In this document: one piece after another, positions 8,372 through 17,770 of the stretch
Layout of the letters: every line of letters begins with the position of its first letter
Numbering within the stretch: position 1 is the stretch's first letter
Assembly (NCBI GenBank): GCA_021775755.1
Contig: JAJFHE010000059.1
Span: forward strand, 1 to 64,000
Length of the DNA: 64,000 nucleotides
From: Hyphomicrobiales bacterium
Lineage (GTDB): Bacteria > Pseudomonadota > Alphaproteobacteria > Rhizobiales > JAJFHB01
Reading direction: 5' to 3'
Made by a program: the position numbers and the translations under genes
Notes under the pieces: model-generated
The model's input: only the letters and a program-made list of their open reading frames with translations
The model's database searches: none
What the model was told of the DNA's origin: nothing

Positions 8372-10024
8372 TCAAGTCGCTACCACACCTTCCGGTGCTG
8401 TTTCCAGCCTGAAGGCCGCGGCAATCAGCGCTTTGGTGTAATCAGTCTGTGGCGCGTCGAAGATTTCATCGCCGGTTCCCTGCTCAACCACTTTGCCCTG
8501 GCGCATGACGATGACCTCGTTGGCAAGTGCGCGCACTACTTTCAGATCGTGGGAAATGAACAGATAGGCAAGCGAGTGGCGCTCCTGCAATTCGCGCAGG
8601 AGATCGACGATCTGCGCCTGTACCGACATGTCGAGGGCGCTTGTCGGTTCATCCAGCATGACGAACCGCGGTTCCAGCACCATGGCGCGCGCCACGGCGA
8701 TGCGCTGGCGCTGGCCGCCTGAAAACTCGTGCGGATACCGGTCCTGCACGCCCGGGTCGAGCCCCACCTCGGTGAGCGCGACGCTGACGCGCTCGCGTTT
8801 TTGCGCGTACGTCAGATCCCCTCCCTGCACCGTGAGGCCTTCGGCAACGATCTGACCGATCGACATCCGTGGCGACAGGGATCCGTAAGGGTCCTGAAAC
8901 ACCACCTGCATTTCCCGCCTCAGCGGGCGCATCTGCTTGTTGGAATAGGCGCCGATCTCGTTGCCTATATAGGCGATGGAGCCTTCGCTCGAAATCAGCC
9001 GCAACAGCGCCAGTCCCAGTGTCGTCTTGCCGGAGCCCGATTCGCCGACAATGCCGAGCGTTTGGCCCTCGCGTACCGTGAGATCGATACCGTCAACCGC
9101 CTTGATATGGCCGATTGTCTTGCGCAGCAGGCCGCGCCTGATCGGAAACCAGACGCGCAGGTTGTCGGCCTTAACGATCGTTTTCGCGCTGTGATCGGTG
9201 GTCGGCGCGGTGCCTTTCGGCTCCGCCCCCAGCAGATGCTTCGTATAAGCGTGCTGCGGTTTGTCGAAAACCTTCGCCGTCGGGCCGTGTTCGACGATCT
9301 TGCCCTCCGTCATCACGCAGACCCGCTGCGCCATTTTGCGGACGATGCCGAGGTCATGAGTGATCAGAAGCATGGCCATGCCGAGTTCGCTCTGCAGCGA
9401 CGCCAAGAGTTCCAGGATCTGCGCCTGGATGGTGACATCGAGCGCCGTTGTCGGCTCGTCCGCGATCAGCAGTTTAGGCTCGTTGGCAAGCGCCATGGCG
9501 ATCATGACGCGTTGGCGCTGGCCTCCGGAGAGCTGGTGCGGGTAGTCCTTGAGCCGGCTTTCGGCATCGCGAACACCGACCTTTTCAAGCAGCTCAATAA
9601 CATGCGTGCGAGCGGCAGCACCGCTTAGACCCTGATGGATCGTCAGGATCTCGCCGATCTGATCCTCGATCATGTGCAAGGGGTTGAGCGACGTCATGGG
9701 TTCCTGGAACACCATGGAAATGTCGTTGCCGCGAATGCGCCGCAGGAGCTTCTTCGGCGCCCCAAGCAGTTCCGCGCCGTCAAACGTAATCGATCCCGAC
9801 GGATGGCTCGCGGCCGGGTAGGGCAGAAGCTGCATTACCGAAAGCGCGCTCACTGATTTGCCGGAGCCTGACTCGCCAACCAGCGCGACTGACTCTCCAG
9901 GCTTGATGTCGAAGGAGATCCGGTCGACCGCAAGTGTCTCCGCGTCCGAGCCCTGGAACAGGACGGAGAGGTCGCGAACGTCGAGCAGGGGCGCTTCTTT
10001 CTTTGCGGTCCTGGCTGCGCTCAT
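8372..10024 (-). CDS. yejF: ABC transporter duplicated ATPase, YejF-type
   Basis: A 550-residue fused double ATPase energising an oligopeptide/microcin C-type importer. Each half has its own Walker A (GESGSGKS near residue 51 and GESGSGKT near 330), signature motif (LSGGQRQR and FSGGQRQR) and Walker B ([12 protein letters not shown] and [10 protein letters not shown]). The fused architecture is characteristic of YejF rather than the separate DppD/DppF pair. The start overlaps the YejE stop by 4 bp, indicating coupling. Confidence 0.93.
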   Translation of the reverse strand: MSAARTAKKEAPLLDVRDLSVLFQGSDAETLAVDRISFDIKPGESVALVGESGSGKSVSALSVMQLLPYPAASHPSGSITFDGAELLGAPKKLLRRIRGNDISMVFQEPMTSLNPLHMIEDQIGEILTIHQGLSGAAARTHVIELLEKVGVRDAESRLKDYPHQLSGGQRQRVMIAMALANEPKLLIADEPTTALDVTIQAQILELLASLQSELGMAMLLITHDLGIVRKMAQRVCVMTEGKIVEHGPTAKVFDKPQHAYTKHLLGAEPKGTAPTTDHSAKTIVKADNLRVWFPIRRGLLRKTIGHIKAVDGIDLTVREGQTLGIVGESGSGKTTLGLALLRLISSEGSIAYIGNEIGAYSNKQMRPLRREMQVVFQDPYGSLSPRMSIGQIVAEGLTVQGGDLTYAQKRERVSVALTEVGLDPGVQDRYPHEFSGGQRQRIAVARAMVLEPRFVMLDEPTSALDMSVQAQIVDLLRELQERHSLAYLFISHDLKVVRALANEVIVMRQGKVVEQGTGDEIFDAPQTDYTKALIAAAFRLETAPEGVVAT

Positions 10025-11040
10025 TGGAATGTCTTTCTGGGGTCGAGCGCATCGCGTACCGCCTCGCCGATGAAGATCAAAAGGCTCAGCATGATTGCGA
10101 TTGTGAAAAACCCCGAGAGACCAAGCCAGGGGGCGGCGATATTGCGCTTGCCCTGGCTCAGGAGTTCGCCGAGCGAGGCGGAGCCGGGCGGCAGGCCGAG
10201 GCCGAGGAAGTCGAGCGACGTAAGCGCCGCGATCGAGCCGTTGAGGATAAACGGCAGGAACGTCAGCGTCGCCACCATGGCGTTGGGCAGGAGGTGCTTG
10301 AACATGATCGTCCTGTCGCCGACACCGAGTGCCCGCGCCGCTGTAACATATTCAAAGTTCCGGCCGCGCAGGAACTCCGCGCGCACCAGCCCGACAAGCC
10401 GCACCCAGCTGAACAGGAGAACAATGCCCAGCAGAATAAAGAACCCGGGCTCGAGTATCGCCGCAATGGTGATCAGGACATAGAGCTGCGGCACAGACGT
10501 CCACACCTCGATGACGCGCTGAAAGATGAGATCGGTGACGCCGCCGAAATAGCCCTGCGTGGCGCCCGCCACAATGCCGATCACCGACGACACGATGGCG
10601 ACGATCAGGCCGAACAGAACCGAGATCCTGAAACCGTAGATCAGCCGCGCCACCACATCGCGGCCATGGTCGTCGGTGCCGAGCCAGTTATCGGCGGAAG
10701 GGGGCGCGGGCGCCGGCACCGGCAGATCGAGATTGATCGTGTCGTAGCTGTAGCGGACCGGCGGCCACAACATCCAACCCTTTTCCTCGATGAGCTCGAT
10801 GACGAACTCGTCACGGTAATCGGCCTGCGTTTCGAACTCCCCGCCAAACTCGGTTTCGGCATAGAAGTTCGTCAGCGGAAAGTAGAACTCGCCATCGTAT
10901 CGGATGAGCAGCGGGTTATCGTTCGACAGGACGGGCGCCGCCAGCGAGGTCGCAAACAGCACAAGAAAAATCCACAGGCTCCAGAACCCCCGCCGGTTCG
11001 CCTTGAAATTGCGCCAGCGCCGCTGGTTAATCGGTGTCAT
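10021..11040 (-). CDS. yejE: ABC transporter permease, YejE-type
   Basis: A 339-residue inner-membrane permease. From the ATG at 11040 the protein begins MTPINQRRWRNFKANRRG, matching the start of E. coli YejE as I recall it, followed by one membrane segment, a periplasmic insert and the BPD-type permease domain with RAEFLRGRNFEYVTAARALG as the ATPase-coupling (EAA) region. It closes with SLLIFIGEAVRDALDPRK. The frame stays open upstream to 11211, but that sequence is not YejE-like, so 11040 is chosen. Unusually for this family, it is separated from yejB by 760 bp. Confidence 0.93.
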   Translation of the reverse strand: MTPINQRRWRNFKANRRGFWSLWIFLVLFATSLAAPVLSNDNPLLIRYDGEFYFPLTNFYAETEFGGEFETQADYRDEFVIELIEEKGWMLWPPVRYSYDTINLDLPVPAPAPPSADNWLGTDDHGRDVVARLIYGFRISVLFGLIVAIVSSVIGIVAGATQGYFGGVTDLIFQRVIEVWTSVPQLYVLITIAAILEPGFFILLGIVLLFSWVRLVGLVRAEFLRGRNFEYVTAARALGVGDRTIMFKHLLPNAMVATLTFLPFILNGSIAALTSLDFLGLGLPPGSASLGELLSQGKRNIAAPWLGLSGFFTIAIMLSLLIFIGEAVRDALDPRKTFQ

Positions 11041-11300
11041 CTGCCAGCGCTGCCGTTGGTGTCGTGCTGTTGAGGGCGGCACCGTCGAATCGCTGTGTCC
11101 GGAGCTTGCGTCCATTGCGGTAGACCATGCGAGTTTCCAACACGAAGTCAATCCCGACGGTTGGAGGGAAGGCAACAAATTTTGTTGTTTGTTGCTCGTC
11201 AATTGCGCCACTGAATATCAGCGGCCGTTTCGCAAGGTGGGGGCACGATGTCGGGGGCATAAACGATGTGCCGAACGCGTAATGCTTACTCCGTGATACA

Positions 11301-11519
11301 TCAGTCATCATTTCGATCTTTCGGAAGGGTTAGCCGGCTCAGCAAGGCGAAAATTGCAACAGCCCCCAAATTCGATATCCGGTCCAGATTAGTGACGAGC
11401 GATCGTTGTGCATCGGACATCTCATCGCCACTGCCCAGAACCAGGATTGCTGAGGCCGCAAAGCACAGAACCGTCAGCAAAAGGGTTGATATAAACACAA
11501 CATTGAAGCGTCGTTTCAT
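11301..11519 (-). CDS. Small two-helix membrane protein of unknown function
   Basis: A 72-residue product with two hydrophobic segments: residues of about 7-28 (VVFISTLLLTVLCFAASAIL) and about 49-62 (ISNLGAVAIFALLS), joined by a short acidic loop. Reading leftward, AGGAG lies 6 bases before the ATG, a near-ideal ribosome-binding site, which is the main support for a real gene. It sits inside the gap between yejB and yejE on the operon strand. I do not recognise the family; it may be a transporter accessory peptide or a recent insertion. Confidence 0.6.
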   Translation of the reverse strand: MKRRFNVVFISTLLLTVLCFAASAILVLGSGDEMSDAQRSLVTNLDRISNLGAVAIFALLSRLTLPKDRNDD

Positions 11520-11800
11520 GCGGTGCTCCTATTCTGCTCAGTATGTTTCAATGATGCCGGACCGGTAAAATGGCCAAACTTTGGAATGTTGAAACGAACC
11601 GGACACATGGCGTTGCTATTGCCCACGGTGTGCATGGGCAGTCGTTCGGCGGTCTGAGACAGCGTGATGCAATCGATCCGACGCTGTCGGTACTTCGGTG
11701 AACTTCAAAGCTTGAATTATGCCCGGTAACCGGGTCTCATTGCCGACTCTAGTGCTGGCCCCGGCTTGTTGACCTCGTGAGTCCAGCTGTGTTCTTGCCG
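11520..11800. other. Non-coding part of the yejB-yejE gap
   Basis: No convincing gene is seen in these 281 bases. Two short inverted repeats are present: TGCCCA/TGGGCA at about 11618-11638 and CCCGG/CCGGG around 11720. Neither is followed by a T-run on the operon strand. The region lies between the yejB stop and the small membrane-protein start. It could hold a promoter for the distal yejE-yejF part, but I cannot point to one with confidence. Confidence 0.4.
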
Positions 11801-12913
11801 CTAGACTTCCCGTGACTCGAAATCGATGCGCGGGTCGATCCAGGTATAGGTGAGGTCGCTGATGAGGTGCAGCACCAGGGACACCAGGCCGAAAATGTAG
11901 AGATTGGCGAGCACCACCGGATAATCGCGGTTGATCACCGATTCAAACGTCAAAAGCCCAAGGCCGTCGAGAGAGAATATGGTTTCGATCAGCAGGGACT
12001 CTGCAAAAAACGCGCCGATGAACGCGCCCGGAAATCCGGCGATGACGATCAGCATGGCATTGCGGAACACGTGCCCGTAGAGCACCCGCCGCTCCGTCAG
12101 TCCTTTTGCGTGGGCGGTCAGCACATATTGCTTTCGGATCTCGTCGAGGAAAGAATTCTTGGTGAGAAACGTGATCGTCGTGAAAGCACCGATCGCCATG
12201 GCGAACAGGGGCAGCGCCAGATGCCAGAAATAGTCGACGATCTTGCCTGCGAGCGAGAGTTCCTCAAAGTTGTCGGACGTCAGCCCGCGCAAGGGGAACA
12301 GATCGAGATAACTTCCCCCCGCAAACAGAATGATCAAAAGGATCGCGAACAGAAAACCCGGAATCGCATACCCTACGACGATGACGCCGCTCGTCCAGAC
12401 GTCGAACTTGGAGCCGTCGCGTACCGCCTTCGCGACGCCGAGCGGGATCGAAATGCCGTAGGAGAGCAGCAGCATCCACATGCCGAGCGAGGCGGAAACC
12501 GGCAGCTTTTCCAAAATAAGATCGATGACGTCGACCTTGCGGAAATAGCTCTCGCCGAAATCGAAGCGGATATAATTCCACAGCAACAGCGCAAAGCGCT
12601 CATGCGCCGGTTTATCGAGCCCGAACTGTCGTTCGAGATCGGCAATGAATTCAGGATCAAGTCCCTGGGCGCCGCGGTATTTCGACGTGATGTTTCCCTG
12701 ACCCACGCCCTGCGTCGGGTCGGGAGCATTTCCAAGATCGCTGCCCGAACCGCTGATCCGCTCCGTGGCGGCGACATTGTCGCCGGTCAGTTCCGCAATG
12801 ATCCGCTCCACCGGACCGCCGGGCACGAACTGCAATATGACGAACGTGATCAGCAAGATCCCGAGCAGTGTCGGGATCATCAGCAACAGTCGGCGGATGA
12901 TATAGGCACCCAT
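11801..12913 (-). CDS. yejB: ABC transporter permease, YejB-type
   Basis: A 370-residue inner-membrane permease. The N-terminus MGAYIIRRLLLMIPTLLGIL and the VPGGPVERI segment are typical of DppB/YejB permeases. A long periplasmic insert (about residues 40-100) precedes the BPD_transp_1 domain, with the ATPase-coupling loop around EIRKQYVLTAHAKGL. It ends TYTWIDPRIDFESREV, like YejB. It lies 23 bp downstream of the second binding-protein gene and forms the channel with YejE. Confidence 0.93.
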   Translation of the reverse strand: MGAYIIRRLLLMIPTLLGILLITFVILQFVPGGPVERIIAELTGDNVAATERISGSGSDLGNAPDPTQGVGQGNITSKYRGAQGLDPEFIADLERQFGLDKPAHERFALLLWNYIRFDFGESYFRKVDVIDLILEKLPVSASLGMWMLLLSYGISIPLGVAKAVRDGSKFDVWTSGVIVVGYAIPGFLFAILLIILFAGGSYLDLFPLRGLTSDNFEELSLAGKIVDYFWHLALPLFAMAIGAFTTITFLTKNSFLDEIRKQYVLTAHAKGLTERRVLYGHVFRNAMLIVIAGFPGAFIGAFFAESLLIETIFSLDGLGLLTFESVINRDYPVVLANLYIFGLVSLVLHLISDLTYTWIDPRIDFESREV

Positions 12914-12936
12914 GTCAGCGAATCACCTTGTTTCCG

Positions 12937-14787
12937 TCACTCTGCATAGTCGAGTTTCGCTGCTTTTTCAGCGTCAAACCACCACGTATCGATGATGCCG
13001 CGTATGTATTTCGGCTTGAACTGGGGCCGTGAGAAGCGGTTCCAGTAGGCGATGAAATGGCTTGGCTTGTACCAGTGCGGCACCCAGTAGTTGCCCGCCC
13101 GCAGCACACGGTCGAGCGCCCGGGCTGCGGTCAAAAGTTCATCGCGTGACGCAGCGCCCGCCACATGATCGATGAGGGCGTCGACGACCGGGTCGGAAAT
13201 GCCGGAAAGATTGAGGCTGCCTTGCGTTTCCGCCGTATCGGAACTCCAAAACGCGCGCAACTCCGCGCCGGGTGTCGGCGGCAGAGAGTAGCGCCGCACG
13301 ACAATGTCGAAATCGAAGGTCTTGATGCGAGTCTGATACTGCGCCGGATCGACGCGGCGCACCCTGGCGGCAATGCCGAGGCGTTTCAGGTTCTGGATAT
13401 AAGGGGAGATGATCCGCTCGATGCTTTCCGATACCGTCAGAAATTCGATTTCAAGCGGTGTGCCGCTGGCATTGCGGCGCTGTCCGTCGACAACCTCCCA
13501 GCCTGCCTCGTTCAGCAATCGTCCCGCCTCGCGCAACAGTGAGCGGTCCTGTCCCGATCCGTCGGATTGCGGCGGCGTATAGGGGGCGTCGAAAACCGTA
13601 GCCGGCAATTGCCCCCGATAGGGCTCCAGAAGTGCAAGTTCCCGATCTCCCGGAACGCCTGAGGCCATCATGTCGGAGTTCTGGAAAAAACTGTGCGTGC
13701 GGCGGTAAAGGTCATGAAACAGGTTGGTGTTGGTCCATTCGAAATCGAACGCGTGGTCGAGCGCGCGCCGGACCCGCCAGTTTCGGAACCGGCTGCGCCG
13801 CGTATTGATGAAAAAGCCCTGTGCGCCGGAGGGTCGGTCATCGGGCAGCACGTCGCGCAGCAGCCTGCCCTCAAGAACCGCCTCAATGTCGTAGCCGGTG
13901 GCCCAGATGCGCGATGTGAATTCCTCGCGCAGGTCGAACTCGCCCGCCTTCAGTGCTTCCAGCTCGGTGGTGCGGTCGCGGAAATATTCATACCGGACTT
14001 CGTTGAAATTAAACCGGCCGCGATTGACCGGCAGGTCGGCGGCCCAGTAATCGTTGCGCCGTGTGTAGGCGATATAGCGGCCTTCCTCGAATGCGCCGAT
14101 CTCATAAGGTCCGCTGCCGAGGGGGCGTTCCAGCGTCGTGTCCGCAAAGTCGCGGGTGGCATAGAACGCCTTCGAAAACACCGGCAGCAGGGATACGCGG
14201 ATCGCAAGGTCCCGTGTCGTTTCTCCGGTGAATTCATAGATCACCGTGAGCTCATCTAGCGCCCGGGCGCTCGTGACGTCCCTGATCTGGCCGGTAATCG
14301 CTGGATGGCCGTGTTCCTTGAGGATGTCGAAAGAAAACACGACATCTTCCGCGGTGACCACCGTTCCGTCGGCAAAAAGCGCCTCCGGTCGCAGGTGAAA
14401 CGTAGCGCTCAACCGGTCTTCCGCGACCTCGGCACTGTGGGCAAGGAGCCCGTATACCGCGTCCGGTTCGTCATAGGCGCGCGTCATCAGGCTGTCGAAC
14501 ACGAACCCAAGCCCAAACGGCGCGTCACCGCGCAGGACGAAACCGTTCAGTGTATTGAACGTATGAAGGTTGACGTTTGCGCCGCCCTGGCTGCCGATAA
14601 GCGACAGCCTGCCGCCCTTCGGGGCGTCGGGATTGGCATAGTCGAAATGGTCAAAACCCTGCAGATATTTCAAGGTGCCGAACGACGAGAGGCCGTGCTG
14701 CGGCTCGGCGCTTGCAAGGCCCGCAGCCGCAAATATCATGGCGCTCCACGCCAGCACGCCAAGGCGGTGCCGCCATGCGGTCATCAT
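12937..14787 (-). CDS. YejA-like periplasmic peptide-binding protein (membrane-proximal copy)
   Basis: A 616-residue solute-binding protein of the DppA/OppA (SBP_bac_5) family. It has a signal peptide over about residues 1-27 (hydrophobic core ending GLASAEP) and the mature motif GLSSFGTLKYLQGFDHFDY, matching YejA-type proteins. PEALFADGTVVTAEDVVFSF is the conserved SBP_bac_5 segment. It delivers oligopeptides (in known cases microcin C-like peptides) to YejB/YejE. A full-length paralogue lies directly upstream, so the transporter has two candidate receptors. Confidence 0.9.
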   Translation of the reverse strand: MMTAWRHRLGVLAWSAMIFAAAGLASAEPQHGLSSFGTLKYLQGFDHFDYANPDAPKGGRLSLIGSQGGANVNLHTFNTLNGFVLRGDAPFGLGFVFDSLMTRAYDEPDAVYGLLAHSAEVAEDRLSATFHLRPEALFADGTVVTAEDVVFSFDILKEHGHPAITGQIRDVTSARALDELTVIYEFTGETTRDLAIRVSLLPVFSKAFYATRDFADTTLERPLGSGPYEIGAFEEGRYIAYTRRNDYWAADLPVNRGRFNFNEVRYEYFRDRTTELEALKAGEFDLREEFTSRIWATGYDIEAVLEGRLLRDVLPDDRPSGAQGFFINTRRSRFRNWRVRRALDHAFDFEWTNTNLFHDLYRRTHSFFQNSDMMASGVPGDRELALLEPYRGQLPATVFDAPYTPPQSDGSGQDRSLLREAGRLLNEAGWEVVDGQRRNASGTPLEIEFLTVSESIERIISPYIQNLKRLGIAARVRRVDPAQYQTRIKTFDFDIVVRRYSLPPTPGAELRAFWSSDTAETQGSLNLSGISDPVVDALIDHVAGAASRDELLTAARALDRVLRAGNYWVPHWYKPSHFIAYWNRFSRPQFKPKYIRGIIDTWWFDAEKAAKLDYAE

Positions 14788-14802
14788 CGCCGTGCTCTTG
14801 AG

Positions 14803-16653
14803 TTACTGGTCAGTCTGGATCCTTTCCGCCCGCTCGCGATCGTACCACCAAACATCGGGAAACCCGAGTGACAGTGTCGGCAGAGGGTCGGGCCGTCCGA
14901 ACCGGTTCCAATAGGCGTACAGCGTCGCGCGGAACCATTGCGGCACGACATAGTGATTCCACAAAAGCACCCGGTCGAGTGCCCGCGTCGCGGCCACCAG
15001 ATCGTCACGGTTTGCGGCATAGATCAGCCGTTCGGTGAGCGTATCGATTGCGCCATTGCGGATGCCGGCATAATTGCGGCTGCCGGGAACTTCCGCGTAT
15101 GCCGACCCCCAGTAGTTGCGCTGCTCGTTGCCCGGCGACAGCGATTGGCCCCATCCGCCGACAATTATATCGAAGTCGAACGCATCGCGGCGGCGGACAT
15201 ACTGTGAGCTGTCGACGACGCGAACCTTCACCTCGATGCCGAGCTTTTCCAGATTGTCCTTGTAGGCGAGCACGTGCGGCTCGAACGCGGGCGACACAAG
15301 CAGGAATTCCACGCTCATGCGCTCGCCCGATCCGGTGTGGGTGAGGGCGCCCTCACGCACCTCCCAGCCGGCCTCCTTGAGAAGCTTGAGCGCGGCACGC
15401 AGGTGCTTGCGGGTGGCGCGTCGGTCTTCGTGCACCGGGTTCCAGTACTCCGTCGTGAAGACTTCCCCAGGCACCTGATCGCGCACCTCTTCGAGAATCT
15501 CCAGCTCGCGGCCCTCCGGAAGTCCGCTCGCGGCCAGTTCGGATTCGGCGAAGTAGCTGTTGATCCGCTGGTTCAGGCCATAGGATATGTTCTCATTGGT
15601 CCACTCGAAATTGAACGCAAGATTGAACGCGCGCCTTACCCGTGCATCTGAAAGTTTGTCGCGCCGGGTGTTGAAAACGAACGCCTGCATGCGTTCGGGA
15701 TAGATCGACTGGTAACTGTCGCGCTGTACCCAGCCGTTCTCGACGGCCGGGAACGTATAGGAGGTTTCCCAAAGGCGCGGCGTGCCCTCGACGTGAAAGT
15801 CGAACTCGCCTGCCTTGAACGCCTCGAACATCACGGTGGTGTCGCGGAAGTAGGTGTAGACGATCTGATCGAAATTGTGCGAGCCGATATTCACCGGATG
15901 ATCGGCGGCCCAATAGTCCTCCACTCTTTCCAGAACAACCGTACGCGGTGCATTGACACGGCCAACGCGGTAGGGGCCGGACCCGAGCGGCGGTTCCAGC
16001 GAGGTCGACAGGAAATCGCGCGGGTCGCCGTTCTCGTCCGTGCCTTCCCAATAGTGCTTTGGCAGGATCTGCAACTGGCTGACAATGAGCGGCAGTTCGC
16101 GGTTGCCGGTCTCGTCGAAAGTGAAGGTTACTTCGCGCTCACCGGTTTCCTCAACGCTTGCCACATTGGCGTAATAGGTGGCGTAGCGCGGATGTGCCTG
16201 CTTCAGGGTCTCCATCGTGAACACGACATCGGCGGGCGTGATCGGTGTGCCGTCATGCCAGCGTGCATTGGCATTCAGCCGGAACGTCGCGGATGAGAAA
16301 TCCTCAGGATGCGACACGCTTTCAGCGATCAGGCCGTATTGCGAACTTGCTTCGTCGAAACTGGTGGCCATGAGGGAATCGTAAATCCTCAGAACACCGA
16401 ATGCGGCCTGTCCCTTCACGACAAACGGGTTCAGGCTGTCAAACCCGCCGAAGCCGCTGAGTTTGGCCGCGCCGCCTTTCGGGGCATCCGGATTGACGTA
16501 GTCGAAACGCGCAAAATCTGGTTCATATTTCAAAGTGCCGAACAGCGACAGGCCATGCCGCCAGTTCATCTCGTCGGCGTGTGCCGGCGGACTTGTCAAA
16601 ACGGCCACAAGCAGGAGTGCCAGAAGGCTCCGGGGCAGCAATGTCATTTTCAT
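14803..16653 (-). CDS. YejA-like periplasmic peptide-binding protein (promoter-proximal copy)
   Basis: Also 616 residues, with a signal peptide (about residues 1-26, ending PAHADE) and the same family landmarks: GLSLFGTLKYEPDFARFDY and ARWHDGTPITPADVVFTMET. It resembles its neighbour at 12937-14787 along its whole length but with clear divergence, so it is an old tandem duplication with probable difference in ligand preference. It is the first gene of the minus-strand transporter run; the 247 bp upstream presumably hold the operon promoter. Confidence 0.9.
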   Translation of the reverse strand: MKMTLLPRSLLALLLVAVLTSPPAHADEMNWRHGLSLFGTLKYEPDFARFDYVNPDAPKGGAAKLSGFGGFDSLNPFVVKGQAAFGVLRIYDSLMATSFDEASSQYGLIAESVSHPEDFSSATFRLNANARWHDGTPITPADVVFTMETLKQAHPRYATYYANVASVEETGEREVTFTFDETGNRELPLIVSQLQILPKHYWEGTDENGDPRDFLSTSLEPPLGSGPYRVGRVNAPRTVVLERVEDYWAADHPVNIGSHNFDQIVYTYFRDTTVMFEAFKAGEFDFHVEGTPRLWETSYTFPAVENGWVQRDSYQSIYPERMQAFVFNTRRDKLSDARVRRAFNLAFNFEWTNENISYGLNQRINSYFAESELAASGLPEGRELEILEEVRDQVPGEVFTTEYWNPVHEDRRATRKHLRAALKLLKEAGWEVREGALTHTGSGERMSVEFLLVSPAFEPHVLAYKDNLEKLGIEVKVRVVDSSQYVRRRDAFDFDIIVGGWGQSLSPGNEQRNYWGSAYAEVPGSRNYAGIRNGAIDTLTERLIYAANRDDLVAATRALDRVLLWNHYVVPQWFRATLYAYWNRFGRPDPLPTLSLGFPDVWWYDRERAERIQTDQ

Positions 16654-16900
16654 GGTCGCTGTTTCACCTTGTTTTCAGCACGGGCCGAACGCCCGGTGTC
16701 CGTCGTTCCTAATGAACTGCCTGAATACGGTCAATTTCTTGGCGCACCGGGGCCCTTGGAAAAGAGTGCGCCCGGCAACATTACAGGAGCCTTGCGGAGA
16801 CATGAAATGACGATCGGTTCAACAAAAACACCGGCGGTGTGAGCCGCCAGTGCATGAACCTGTTGCAGGGGAGTCCCGATTGTCCACGGCGCTGCGGATA

Positions 16901-17494
16901 TTATTCGCTCGAGCCTTCGTCCTCGCCGGCTGCGTCGCCCGCATCTTCTTCGACAGGAAGGGGCATCGGCGATGCACTCTGCGCGCGCAGGTACATGAGC
17001 ATGTCGGCACGCTGGTTGTCGCGCCTCAGACCTGCAAACGCCATCTTTGTACCGGTGATGTAGCCTTTGGGATCAAGCAGAAACGCGTTCAGGGATTCAT
17101 AGTCCCACGTGCCGATTTCAGCTGCACGCTCCTGCATGGCAGAGGAGTAGGAAAATCCGTCCACCGAGCCGGCGGCGCGGCCGAGAATGCCGTAAAGATT
17201 GGGGCCGATACGGTTAGCGCCACCTTCTTCGAATGTGTGGCAGGCGGTGCACTTCTTGGCGACGCTGGCGCCGGAATCCGCGTCCGCGCCCGCCATCATC
17301 GCGGCCATGGATATGGTCTCCTCGACCACTTCTTCCGTGGTGCCGTGACCCTCATCTGCCACTTCTACGGAATAGCCCGGAGTGGTGGGATGATGGGGTT
17401 CGTAGAGAATGTCCGCGACGTTCTGAACGAGCATGATGAGAAGAACGGTGCCAAGGATCGCGCCGGCGATCTTGTTAAATTCATATGTATCCAT
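16901..17494 (-). CDS. Membrane-anchored c-type cytochrome (CycM/c552-like)
   Basis: A 197-residue electron carrier. An N-terminal uncleaved helix (about residues 10-28, GAILGTVLLIMLVQNVADI) anchors it in the inner membrane. The periplasmic domain has one haem-binding CTACHT motif near residue 82 and a Met ligand candidate in GTKMAFAGL. Family members pass electrons from the bc1 complex to an aa3-type oxidase. The C-terminus is an acidic, low-complexity tail (EEDAGDAAGEDEGSSE). The gene is divergent from pheA across 276 bp, an arrangement seen in other Hyphomicrobiales. Confidence 0.88.
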   Translation of the reverse strand: MDTYEFNKIAGAILGTVLLIMLVQNVADILYEPHHPTTPGYSVEVADEGHGTTEEVVEETISMAAMMAGADADSGASVAKKCTACHTFEEGGANRIGPNLYGILGRAAGSVDGFSYSSAMQERAAEIGTWDYESLNAFLLDPKGYITGTKMAFAGLRRDNQRADMLMYLRAQSASPMPLPVEEDAGDAAGEDEGSSE

Positions 17495-17770
17495 GGAAGT
17501 GACGATGCCTCAGTCGAGTGTAATGCCGGACACTCCAAAACGCTTGTTGCCAACAGGCGACAGCCGCCCCGTTATCGCGACCGGACACTAATGTTTTCTC
17601 CGCGTGCATGCAACACGTAACGCCCCATGCGCAGATTTGCCGCGCCCTTTGAAAAGTCCCGCAATTATGCGCAATCCGGTACCCGGTAAGCAAGCCGGGA
17701 GCGCCGCGTTGACACGCCCCCTCCGCGTGCAGATACTCGCGCGCCGGTCAAATATGAGGACACACAATTC

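Noticed and set aside
9934-11073. Long plus-strand open frame opposite yejE
   Set aside because: The translation is a low-complexity run of R, E, Q and D without domain features, caused by high-GC codon use of yejE.
11027-11311. 94-codon minus-strand frame between the small membrane protein and yejE
   Set aside because: No good ribosome-binding site, unremarkable sequence, and it overlaps the yejE start; kept as non-coding.
12937-16653. Tandem binding proteins as an assembly artefact
   Set aside because: The two copies differ throughout in DNA and protein sequence, so it is a genuine old duplication.
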